Shown here one piece after another: positions 1 to 7,436 of a stretch of 23,045 nucleotides of DNA. The notes beneath the pieces were generated by a model, which worked only from the letters and a program-made list of their open reading frames with translations, searched no databases and was not told the origin of the DNA. This DNA is from Thermoplasmata archaeon (lineage in GTDB: Archaea > Thermoplasmatota > Thermoplasmata > Thermoplasmatales > Thermoplasmataceae), in NCBI GenBank assembly GCA_021797025.1, contig JAKAAK010000016.1, positions 1-23,045 of the forward strand, in the 5' to 3' direction. Every line of letters starts with the position of its first letter. Within the stretch, counting starts at the first letter, position 1. The position numbers and the translations under genes were made by a program.

Positions 1-615
1 TTTAAAGTTGAACCCTCTGTATTATCAAATTTTTTTGATTATGCAATAAATTTATATTCAAAATACATAAGTGGTGGAAAAATATATAATTACTTAAAAA
101 CGCTTAATTATAAAATTTCAAAGGAATTCCCATTAAATCTGATAGAATATTTTAAAGAAGTTTTTGCACTTTTTGAGGTTGAAATTGAGTCAAGGTCATT
201 TAAAAATGCAAAACAATCCCCAAGAAAACTATACATAGTTGACAATGGAATAGTATATATGAAAAATTTAAAGCCCGAGTATGGTAGGTTAATGGAAAAC
301 TGTGTATTTCTGGAATTATATAGAAGATCCGTGGCAATAACCAGATTCAAAATTAATTACTGGAAAGAATATGGGAAATCCGATGGGAAGGAGGTTGATT
401 TCGTTCTGAAATATACTGATGGTTCCCGGGAATTAATAAATGTCACATACGCAATGTCACATGATGATATAAAATCACGCGAAATAGATTCTTTATTCAG
501 GGCAGAAAAGGATTTCGGTATTTCCCGGTTAACTATTATAACATGGGATTATTTTGAAAGGGGCAAAATAAATTTTATACCTTTATGGTACTGGCTTATT
601 AATTATAAATATTAA
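1..615 (+). CDS. DUF4143-type AAA ATPase, C-terminal part (5' end outside window)
   Basis: The reading frame is open from base 1, so this is the 3' part of a longer gene; the ATG at 259 is an internal Met. The visible 204 residues match the C-terminal half of the AAA ATPase/DUF4143 family, whose complete homologue lies at 4469-5731: both share the pattern MEN..(F/I)EL.RRSV, a YW..Y stretch, EVDFV(L/V)K, (N/Q)VTY, an IITWD strand and a terminal LW.WL. DUF4143 tails resemble a PD-(D/E)XK nuclease fold, with EVDF as the acidic half; here the usual lysine after the next strand is replaced (NVTY). The Walker motifs would lie upstream of the window. Cellular role unknown for the family; these ATPases are often duplicated in archaeal accessory DNA. 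Confidence 0.8.
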   Translation, partial: FKVEPSVLSNFFDYAINLYSKYISGGKIYNYLKTLNYKISKEFPLNLIEYFKEVFALFEVEIESRSFKNAKQSPRKLYIVDNGIVYMKNLKPEYGRLMENCVFLELYRRSVAITRFKINYWKEYGKSDGKEVDFVLKYTDGSRELINVTYAMSHDDIKSREIDSLFRAEKDFGISRLTIITWDYFERGKINFIPLWYWLINYKY

Positions 616-770
616 ATAAAATGCCCCACATTTCATAAAAATCTCTGCAGATAACCAGAACACATACGGTCAAATAAACATAACACAACGTATAATTATG
701 GATAAAGCCATATATTGATTACAATAACATCCGAATTTGCCTGTATCTATGTAAACATCCGTGCAATTCT

Positions 771-778
771 ATTTATAT
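771..778 (+). promoter_or_regulatory. TATA box for GNAT gene
   Basis: ATTTATAT centred about 27 nt before the ATG at 802. Its position argues against the upstream TTG (715) and ATG (790) starts and supports a leaderless start at 802 or 808. Confidence 0.45.
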
Positions 779-801
779 GCTGTGTGGTAATGTCAACTTT
801 A

Positions 802-1287
802 ATGGTAATGTCTGTGAGGAAACTGAATGAATCAGAAGCGCATGCTGTGTCGGATATATCATCTTCCTCCTGGCACTCAACTTACAGGGAAATATACAGT
901 AATGATTATATAGAAAGGTGGTTGGCTGATCACTACAGTGAAGAGGCAGTAAAAAAAGAAATAGAAAAATCCCTGCATGATGAGAAGCTGCTTTTTCTGG
1001 GAGCATTTGAGGATTCTATCTGTGTGGGTTTTATTGAATGTAATATATCCGGGAAAGGTGCCCATTTACTTAGATTATACCTGAAACCAGATAAAATTGG
1101 ACAGGGATATGGAAAAGGCCTTCTTCAAAATTTAGAAAAGCATTTTAAAAAATTTATGGTTAGAGAGTGCTTCCTTGAAGTGAATAGACTCAATTTACAT
1201 GCAATATCATTTTATAAGCAGTTCGGATTTATAATCACCAATGATAGTGGAGAGGATTACATCATGGTTAAGGACTACCGGCGATAA
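802..1287 (+). CDS. GNAT family N-acetyltransferase
   Basis: A 161-residue protein of the GNAT fold, predicted to move an acetyl group from acetyl-CoA to an amine or protein N-terminus; the substrate cannot be told. Motif A is clear: a hydrophobic strand (LLRLYLKP) followed by the pyrophosphate-binding loop GQGYGKG and a helix. Motif B follows as ECFLEVN...AISFYKQFGF, the typical C-terminal strand-helix-strand. The frame is open back to a TTG at 715, but that extension is hydrophobic, unlike GNAT N-termini, and a TATA box at 771-778 places transcription start near 800. I therefore chose ATG 802; ATG 808 (MSVRKL) is almost as likely. Single-gene unit by appearance. Confidence 0.85.
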   Translation: MVMSVRKLNESEAHAVSDISSSSWHSTYREIYSNDYIERWLADHYSEEAVKKEIEKSLHDEKLLFLGAFEDSICVGFIECNISGKGAHLLRLYLKPDKIGQGYGKGLLQNLEKHFKKFMVRECFLEVNRLNLHAISFYKQFGFIITNDSGEDYIMVKDYRR

Positions 1288-1589
1288 TTTTTTAATAACA
1301 CAGATATTCAATTTAAGTCTACCTTCATTATTTTATTTATGCTGTATAGTTTTAAGGAATACTGAATCACCACTGGAGTGGATAAATGCACATCAATTTC
1401 ACCAGGTTTATTCCCACCGTCATGCCCGTCATTTAACAGGCAATTATACTGGCAACAGGAGTTTTATGAATATACATAACTCCACGACGTTCCTCGACTA
1501 ATATTAACATTTAGTTCATTTTTAATTATATACAGTTATTTTTATGTTTATAGCGTAAGACTTTTATTTAATCAATTATTATAAGTAAT
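1288..1589. other. Intergenic, about 300 bases, no gene supported
   Basis: Holds the tail of an overlapping small frame (1241-1501) that I do not believe is coding, and at 1562-1571 the AT-rich box of the next gene. No RNA gene, inverted repeat or insertion-sequence end was recognised. Confidence 0.5.
1562..1571 (+). promoter_or_regulatory. TATA box for PRiA4_ORF3-like gene
   Basis: TTTTATTTAA centred about 24 nt before the ATG at 1590; no Shine-Dalgarno sequence between, consistent with a leaderless transcript. Confidence 0.5.
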
Positions 1590-2207
1590 ATGGGAATACC
1601 AGCAGTAAGTAAATCCGGTAAAAAAGAAGAAAAGCAAAATGATATAAAAGTTTTTTCTATTAAAATCAGCCTGAAGGGCATAAGACCAACAATATGGAGG
1701 CGGGTCGAGGTTCCATATGATTTCACACTGCACGAACTTCATCTGGTAATACAGGCTGCAATGGGATGGGAAAATTACCACCTTTACAACTTCACTATTG
1801 GAAGGACGCGCTTCTCTGTTCCGTCAGATGAATGGCCCAGTGAGGATGAAAATTCAGAAAAGACCTATATCAATAAACTTGTTTTTATGGATAAAAGTGC
1901 CACAATGATATATGAATATGATTTTGGCGACGACTGGATACACACTGTAAAAATTGATAAAATCCTCCCCGCAAATAGAGATGTTGACTATCCAAGGTGT
2001 GTGTCGGGAAAAGGAGCCTGTCCACCAGAAGATTCAGGAGGCCCATATGGTTATTTAGGTATGCTCAATATCCTGGAGGACCCAAAAAATGATGAATATG
2101 ATAGTATAAAGGACTGGATAGGTGAGGAGTTTGACCCCGAATATTTCAACCTTGAAGAAGCAAACTACAGAGTGAATAATTATCTTGATATGGATTACGG
2201 TTTTTAG
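1590..2207 (+). CDS. Plasmid pRiA4b ORF-3-like (PRiA4_ORF3 family) protein
   Basis: 205 residues. After a charged N-terminal tail (K/E/Q rich, residues 7-18) the protein shows the PRiA4_ORF3 pattern: an opening strand (KISLKGIRPTIWRRVEVP), a helix with HELHLVIQAAMGW and HLYNF, the hallmark YEYDFGDDWIHTV around residues 107-119, a Cys-containing segment (RCVSGKGACPPEDSGGPYGY), and an acidic tail ending in a DPEYFNLEEAN helix. The family is found on plasmids, near IS1096-type elements and in many chromosomes, and its biochemical role is not established. No transposase is visible nearby, so it appears as a solitary gene with its own TATA box. Length is normal and no damage is seen. Confidence 0.9.
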   Translation: MGIPAVSKSGKKEEKQNDIKVFSIKISLKGIRPTIWRRVEVPYDFTLHELHLVIQAAMGWENYHLYNFTIGRTRFSVPSDEWPSEDENSEKTYINKLVFMDKSATMIYEYDFGDDWIHTVKIDKILPANRDVDYPRCVSGKGACPPEDSGGPYGYLGMLNILEDPKNDEYDSIKDWIGEEFDPEYFNLEEANYRVNNYLDMDYGF

Positions 2208-2211
2208 GCCA

Positions 2212-2226
2212 GAATACAGTGTATTC
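2212..2226. repeat. Small inverted repeat just after the PRiA4-like gene
   Basis: GAATAC-AGT-GTATTC: perfect 6-base arms with a 3-base loop, five bases past the stop codon. It could fold at the transcript end, but no T-run follows, so a terminator role is unproven. Confidence 0.3.
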
Positions 2227-2472
2227 CGTTACATCCATTGACAACTTGTTTATCCAGTTAAACCTGTTTGATTTACACTGTCTGTGCATTAAAAATGCCC
2301 ATACCATGTCCACTATAACGTATCTGGCTTACCATAATCTGTTTTGATGTTTTAGTTATACCGGGAAGAGATTATAGGGGAAACAGTAATTATGTACGCT
2401 GGGCAAATAATAAATATTCAAACCGGATAGAAGATCAGTGCCTGTTTAGTTTGTGTGTATTAGAATATAGGC

Positions 2473-2826
2473 ATGCAGGTGGCAATATTGAGTATTAGCA
2501 GACGTGATATTGAAATATCCGCAGCAGTTGTGATGGGCACAGCTGCATACGTTCATTACCTACAGTTATTTATTTTGAAGGATACGTTACCGACACTAAT
2601 TGCTGGCATAATATTTGGAACAATCTATCTTTTCATAGCTGCTGGATTGTCAAAAGGCTTTAAAATATTTTACCTGTTAGGCATAATATTTCCATTTCTG
2701 GGTGCTTCACTTGCGGTTGTACGGCTTCATGTTTACGGGTTTGAAGTTTTCTCGGTTATAAATATAGGATTTGATGTATTTGTTGTTCCGGCATGTATAT
2801 ATCTGTTATTAAAAAGCAGGAGGTAA
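2473..2826 (+). CDS. Small membrane protein, four predicted helices
   Basis: 117 residues, not recognised as a named family. Hydrophobic segments near residues 14-33, 38-57, 65-84 and 92-112 suggest four membrane-spanning helices, with a short basic C-terminus (LLLKSRR) likely cytoplasmic. The start is uncertain: ATG 2473 is followed by a polar stretch (SISRRDIE) that suits an N-terminal tail. A weak AT-rich element (GTTTAGTTT, about 2444-2452) sits some 25 nt upstream, in line with the leaderless arrangement of its neighbours. No operon partner: about 265 bases precede it and 180 follow it. Could be an orphan lineage-specific protein. Confidence 0.55.
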   Translation: MQVAILSISRRDIEISAAVVMGTAAYVHYLQLFILKDTLPTLIAGIIFGTIYLFIAAGLSKGFKIFYLLGIIFPFLGASLAVVRLHVYGFEVFSVINIGFDVFVVPACIYLLLKSRR

Positions 2827-3007
2827 AAAATTATGTTTCTCGATACCCGATACGGTAGCACAATTTTACTGCTCCTGTTAATACTTTGCTAAAACAGGCT
2901 GTTGATGTTTACCGGTAACTCTAATTTTAGACCAACCCTGTCTTATTTCCTGCCCTTACAGCCCGTATATCTATGATCTCTGATATGGTTATAAAAATAT
3001 TTCAATT

Positions 3008-4015
3008 TTAATTTCTTATCTGTCTTTCTAACCGGTTCAATCTCAATGTGTTATTCTTTGCCCTTCTATCCATATATCTGTAATACCTGGACTCTGTCAT
3101 CATTGTGGCTGGTGGAATTTTAGCCTCTATGTCCAGTAAGGATTTTAAGCTATCATAATCCTCCGTTTTTTTAATTACAAGGATATCTGTACTAATATTA
3201 TACTTAAGCACCATTTGTAATATTATCTTTGGAGAAAGGAATACAAGGACTACTGCAAGAAATAACAGCGCAAGCATGGCAAGATTAAGCAAAGTGCCCG
3301 GAGAGGAATTCATGGAAAGCACATATGAAATCATTAATATATACACCACCAGTGTAAAATATCCATAAATACCTGTAAGAAGTTTTCTCGCTCCCTCTGA
3401 CTCCTTTGAAAAATATTTTTCCAGCAGTAATGTATCCATTTCCGCGTCTGTAAGCTGTACCATGGCAGATTGGTTTACAAGAATTCTCCATGGATCTTTC
3501 CCGCTTATACTGGCCAGGCCAAATCTATAATCGGATTCGGATGTATACACTTCAGGCCCCTGTTTTCCTATCAGGCTGGAAAGCCTTTCCGTAAGTTCCT
3601 GATTCAATTCTCCATGGCTGGAAAAATCCTTTTTCCCAAAACCTGTAAGGCTCAGTGCTGGAACACTAAATATTGCAAATGTAGCAGGTATTAGTAGAAG
3701 AAGGGAGATATATGTATGTATTACAATCATAGCCATAACGGACTCTATTCCAGCATAAAAGGCAATAACCAGGAATGCAAATACTTTTAATGCAAATATC
3801 CGGTTGCGTGGATTTTTTTTAATTGATTTTTTAACCGCCAGGAATGTAGCAATTCCGAATAAAAGTGTAGCCAGTGCCGGAAATATAGCTATTCCAATGA
3901 AGCCAACCAGTCCCGGTCTAAATGATAAGGTAAAGAATACAAATGTAAAGACAATCGCAGACGGAATAATATTTATGGCTATATATTTTCTTTTGCTCAG
4001 GAATTTCCTCTCCAT
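3008..4015 (-). CDS. M48/HtpX-like membrane protein lacking the HExxH zinc site
   Basis: 335 residues. N-terminal hydrophobic helices (about 12-33, 36-60, 75-95, 98-123), a soluble middle (about 125-207), two more helices (about 212-232 and 238-262), then a basic C-terminal tail. The soluble part reads like the M48 (HtpX) peptidase core: VYTSESDYRFGLASISGK, then an ungapped match of VNQSAMVQLTDAEMDTLLL to the HtpX segment before the zinc helix (generic form: V..G.L..L...EL..VLA). Where HtpX has HEIxH, this protein has EKYFS (residues 199-203; bases 3407-3421), so no zinc can be bound there and proteolysis is unlikely. The family call is inference by eye. Start ATG 4015 is supported by a TATA box at 4035-4043. 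Confidence 0.6.
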   Translation of the reverse strand: MERKFLSKRKYIAINIIPSAIVFTFVFFTLSFRPGLVGFIGIAIFPALATLLFGIATFLAVKKSIKKNPRNRIFALKVFAFLVIAFYAGIESVMAMIVIHTYISLLLLIPATFAIFSVPALSLTGFGKKDFSSHGELNQELTERLSSLIGKQGPEVYTSESDYRFGLASISGKDPWRILVNQSAMVQLTDAEMDTLLLEKYFSKESEGARKLLTGIYGYFTLVVYILMISYVLSMNSSPGTLLNLAMLALLFLAVVLVFLSPKIILQMVLKYNISTDILVIKKTEDYDSLKSLLDIEAKIPPATMMTESRYYRYMDRRAKNNTLRLNRLERQIRN

Positions 4016-4019
4016 GAAA

Positions 4020-4043
4020 TGTTTATACCCTGAGTATATTTAA
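4020..4043. promoter_or_regulatory. Overlapping divergent TATA boxes
   Basis: Only 36 bases separate the two divergent starts (4015 minus, 4052 plus). TTTATA at 4022-4027 lies about 28 nt before the plus-strand ATG, and the reverse complement of TATATTTAA (4035-4043) lies about 24 nt before the minus-strand ATG. Each gene's box therefore sits close to the other gene's start point. Confidence 0.5.
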
Positions 4044-4051
4044 TTATTGCT

Positions 4052-4267
4052 ATGTACAGACTATATGAAGTTGCCAGAAAAGGGCTGTTTTTTGGTATAA
4101 CAGGTATTACGTGGCTGGTTTCTATTCCCATACTAAACACATTTTTCCTGCCACAGGGATTTTACTTCCTGCAGGGTTTTATGATATTAATATGGCTAGC
4201 AGGAAGTATTTCATGGGCAATTATATTGTTATTATACGTTGTTAGAAGCAGAATGCATGGTGATTAA
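4052..4267 (+). CDS. Small membrane protein, two predicted helices
   Basis: 71 residues with two long hydrophobic segments (about 12-33 and 37-63), a basic start (MYRLYEVARKG) and a basic end (VVRSRMHGD), so both ends are probably cytoplasmic. No family recognised. It is divergent from the M48-like gene and shares a 36-base promoter region with it, which suggests but does not prove a functional link. The TATA box at 4022-4027 places transcription start at or next to the ATG. Confidence 0.55.
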   Translation: MYRLYEVARKGLFFGITGITWLVSIPILNTFFLPQGFYFLQGFMILIWLAGSISWAIILLLYVVRSRMHGD

Positions 4268-4468
4268 AAAATCTGAATAAACACTTGCATTTCCAGACTG
4301 AAAGGTATCAAAGAAACTAATTTTGACCATAAAGCACTCGTATTACAGGGCAAGGAAGCCGGAAGCCCTTGAAGAAGTTGGCAAATTTACATTATAATTA
4401 TTTTTAATAAATGCAATATCCTGAAGCCGGTTACCGTATAAATCCCATGTTATATGCTCAGTTTTCCC

Positions 4469-5731
4469 CTATGCAATACTGTTGCCTGATAAAAGCCATC
4501 TCCATAGAGATATATAGATTATTTTATGGTTTTTAAACATCAACTTATCATCAAAATCCCAGGTTATTATTATCAGATTATTGCAGTTAAGCTGTTCAGA
4601 TGCCTTTACCAGTGCTGCTGCTTCCCCTGCAGGCATCTCATTATTCGTGGTTGAATAGGTAACCTGAATCAGTGAGGTAATTTCTATCCCCTTTTTAACA
4701 ACAAAATCAACTTCGTGGCCATTATAATCCTGCCAGTAATAGATGTTAAAATTGTTTTCAACACTTCTTCTTTTAAGTTCTATGGCAACAGCATTTTCCA
4801 TAGATCTGCCAGAATCGGCACTGGATTTATCAAGGATTGATATTAGGCCTGTATCCATCAAATATATTTTCTTTACAGAGTTCTCTATTTCGGCGGATTT
4901 ATGTGAGTATTTGTCCAGGGTAAAAACCAGAAATGATTCTTCAAGATAGTATATATAATTTCTAGCCGTATGGACACTTCCAATGCCAAAAACATTTTTT
5001 ATTTTATTATAGCTGATATATCCGGAATAGTTATTCAATATGGCCTGTGACATATCAATAAACGTTTTGACAAATGTAATTTTATGCCTGATTATTATAT
5101 CCTTCTCGATGATATCTGTGTATAGCTGTTTAAGATACAGGAATCTGTCCTCTTTACCAATCAGTATATCCGGAAAACCTCCCATCTCGATATAATGGGA
5201 AAGGTTATTCCGTAAAATTGGGGGGTCTAAATATCCCTCATTAAGCACACCCTTATATTCCATATATTCCTTAAAACTTAATGGAAATAAATTAATTTGC
5301 AGGTGCCTGCCCGTTAAATGTGATGATAACTCACTGCTCAAAAGTTTTGAATTTGATCCGGTAATAAAAACATTGAAATTTTTCTGCAGGTTATTTACAA
5401 ATAGCTCCCAGTTGTCTAAATTTTGAATTTCATCAATAAAAATATATTTAACATTTCCATACAGCTCAATGAAATTATTAAAGAGGTCATTAAAATCTAT
5501 GCCATATAGATTTATATCGTCCAGATTTATATAACCGTAATCAAGGCCGTGCATTAATAAATATATCAGTGTTGATTTGCCCGACCTCCTTATGCCAGTA
5601 ACTATTTTGGCAAGATTGCTATCGGCCATTTTGCTTAACTGCTGCATCACATCCCTGTCTGCTAAAGTTTTTTTATCCATAGCCTTTTCCAGTTCATATT
5701 TCTGCTTCATAAGCACATCTTTTATATTCAT
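4469..5731 (-). CDS. AAA ATPase with C-terminal DUF4143 domain
   Basis: 420 residues from ATG 5731. The Walker A motif GIRRSGKST lies near residue 46 and Walker B YIFIDEIQ near residue 96, followed by a sensor-like strand (FNVFITGSNSKLL). The C-terminal half carries the DUF4143 signature: FGIGSVHTARNYIYYLEES, then MENAVAIELKRR, EVDFVVK and the tail IIITWD...LWRWL. This nuclease-like tail has QVTYS where related proteins often keep a lysine. The frame extends five codons up to ATG 5746, but the AT-rich box at 5747-5758 abuts that codon and is correctly spaced for ATG 5731. It is homologous to the partial gene at 1-615. Function of the family is not established; many sit alone or near mobile DNA. 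Confidence 0.88.
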   Translation of the reverse strand: MNIKDVLMKQKYELEKAMDKKTLADRDVMQQLSKMADSNLAKIVTGIRRSGKSTLIYLLMHGLDYGYINLDDINLYGIDFNDLFNNFIELYGNVKYIFIDEIQNLDNWELFVNNLQKNFNVFITGSNSKLLSSELSSHLTGRHLQINLFPLSFKEYMEYKGVLNEGYLDPPILRNNLSHYIEMGGFPDILIGKEDRFLYLKQLYTDIIEKDIIIRHKITFVKTFIDMSQAILNNYSGYISYNKIKNVFGIGSVHTARNYIYYLEESFLVFTLDKYSHKSAEIENSVKKIYLMDTGLISILDKSSADSGRSMENAVAIELKRRSVENNFNIYYWQDYNGHEVDFVVKKGIEITSLIQVTYSTTNNEMPAGEAAALVKASEQLNCNNLIIITWDFDDKLMFKNHKIIYISLWRWLLSGNSIA

Positions 5732-5746
5732 TAATTGATAATGCAT

Positions 5747-6185
5747 ATATTTATTAAAAAGTTTGCATTCTCATTTTTTTAAGTGCAGATTTTACATGGC
5801 AATCTGTAACAGATACTTATGTTTGCGAACTTTAAACGTTGTAATTTTAATCCTGTTAGAAATGCATTCTTAAAGGAATTGATACTATCAGAAAAGCCCA
5901 AGGTAGGCTGCAAGTTATGTGAGTTATGAATATATCCTAAAGGAATTATACCGGAGTAAAATTTTATCACGGAAATTTGATATAAAGATCTGTTTCTGAT
6001 TTATCCTCCCATCAACTTTGGGTTTACTGTTAAGAATTATGTTATTCCCTGAGTTATCTTTACTTCATTTCCCTTTGCGATCTCTCACGAATATGTGTAC
6101 CCATTCATGGAGTAACTACACTGGCAATCTATCTATTGATTTCCAAACGCAGTATAAAGTATGCCATTATAATAGCACAGAAGAT
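5747..6185. other. Intergenic, about 440 bases, no gene supported
   Basis: The right edge abuts the 3' end of the carbamoylase gene and the left edge holds the TATA box (5747-5758, minus strand) of the DUF4143 ATPase. Small frames on both strands (minus 5779-5970; plus 6018-6290) have no recognisable protein character, and the latter overlaps the carbamoylase end. Nothing else was recognised; decayed coding sequence is possible. Confidence 0.45.
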
Positions 6186-7436
6186 TTATTTTTCTGCATC
6201 AAGATTTTTAACCGTGCCAAGCAGAACCTGCACACCTTTCTCAATATAACTGAAATCTGTCCATTCCAGTGGTGTATGGCTAAGCCCTAAATGGCTGGGC
6301 ACAAATATCATTCCTGCCTCAGAAATTTTTGAAATAGGTATTGCATCATGGCCTGCACCACTTGGCATTTTCATACTTGAAAAACTCAGGTCAGATAAAG
6401 ATTTTTCTATAGCGTTTATTACATCATCCGACATGATAGATGGTTCTACATCAGTTATTATTGAAAACTGCACAGGAGCCTTAAACGTTTTCAGGTAACT
6501 GATCACAATATCTTTCATGTAATGCAGGCTATCGCTCGCTTCACTCCTGAGGTCAATTTTCATACATACATGGCCTGGAATTACATTGAACCTGTTTGGT
6601 TCAACATTTAATTCACCAACAGTGCCCACGCTGTGGTTGTTAAATTTTTTTGATGTTTCCATTGCAGTGGAATTCACATTTTTTATAATAGCAGCCGCCT
6701 TCACCAGTGCATCATCCCTCATGTCCATAGGTGTTGTGCCGGAATGTCCCTGTATACCCTTAATATTTACCCTAATAACACACTGGCCAGTTATGGAGGT
6801 AACAATTCCAATGCCCATATTCATTTTTTCAAGCATAGGCCCCTGCTCAATGTGGTATTCAATATAATACCCGGGCTTTCCTGTAAATTCTGATGTGCCG
6901 AGGTATCCAATATCCTGCATTGCCGATTTAAAATCTTTTCCATCCCTGTTTTTTAGCTTCCATAAATCATCTTTACTGATTAATCCTGCATATCCATGGC
7001 TGCCAAGCATCGGCTGGTGGAATGCTGATCCCTCTTCACCTGTAAATGCTGCAGCAACAATGGTTTTCCTGTTTTTATATTTCTCCTCCCTTAAGCGGAT
7101 GAGCACTTCCAGGGCACTGAATACACCCATGGCACCGTCAAACATCCCACCATCAATAACAGAATCGAGGTGTGACCCCATCATTATTATGTCACTCTCC
7201 TTCCCGGGGAGTGTTATAAAGATATTTCCATAAATATCTATAAATGGCTCAAAACCATTCTTCCTGCATAAACTTACGAAATAATCCCTGGTCTTTTTAT
7301 CATTCTCTGTTCCGGCTGGCCTTGTTACACCATCTGATTCAGTTAATAGATCAGGTGATTCTATTCTTCTGCCATTTTTTCTGCCTATGGATCCCTGTTC
7401 CATTAATATATTATACAATCTATCCTGTTCATTCAT
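6186..7436 (-). CDS. M20-family N-carbamoyl-L-amino acid hydrolase / allantoate amidohydrolase-like enzyme
   Basis: 416 residues, normal for the AllC/HyuC group of binuclear metal amidohydrolases, which cleave a carbamoyl (ureido) group from an amino acid or related acid. Metal-ligand motifs are intact: GSHLDS (His89), FDGAMGV (Asp100), TGEEGSAF (Glu134/135), EYHIEQGP (His195) and a late LSHTPLEW (His). The dimerisation-domain GIQGHSGTTPMDMR and IDLRSE arginines, which bind the substrate carboxylate in this family, are present. Its ATG overlaps the end of the upstream hydantoinase gene by 8 bases and is preceded by the Shine-Dalgarno GAGGTGAT, so the two are co-translated. Pairing and the neighbouring hut genes suggest N-carbamoyl-glutamate or N-formimino-glutamate as substrate (inference); allantoate or ureidopropionate are alternatives. 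Confidence 0.9.
   Translation of the reverse strand: MNEQDRLYNILMEQGSIGRKNGRRIESPDLLTESDGVTRPAGTENDKKTRDYFVSLCRKNGFEPFIDIYGNIFITLPGKESDIIMMGSHLDSVIDGGMFDGAMGVFSALEVLIRLREEKYKNRKTIVAAAFTGEEGSAFHQPMLGSHGYAGLISKDDLWKLKNRDGKDFKSAMQDIGYLGTSEFTGKPGYYIEYHIEQGPMLEKMNMGIGIVTSITGQCVIRVNIKGIQGHSGTTPMDMRDDALVKAAAIIKNVNSTAMETSKKFNNHSVGTVGELNVEPNRFNVIPGHVCMKIDLRSEASDSLHYMKDIVISYLKTFKAPVQFSIITDVEPSIMSDDVINAIEKSLSDLSFSSMKMPSGAGHDAIPISKISEAGMIFVPSHLGLSHTPLEWTDFSYIEKGVQVLLGTVKNLDAEK

Noticed and set aside
1241..1501. 86-codon plus-strand frame after the GNAT gene
   Set aside because: Starts inside the GNAT gene in another frame; no promoter, no ribosome site, His/Cys-rich random-looking sequence.
1590..2207. 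PRiA4_ORF3-like gene as proof of a plasmid or transposon
   Set aside because: No transposase, terminal inverted repeats or target duplication is visible around it; the family also occurs in ordinary chromosomal settings.
6018..6290. 90-codon plus-strand frame in the gap before the carbamoylase gene
   Set aside because: Its end overlaps the carbamoylase gene antisense and the sequence has no domain character. It shares only the short NYTGN string with the frame at 1241-1501, too little to call a decayed repeat.
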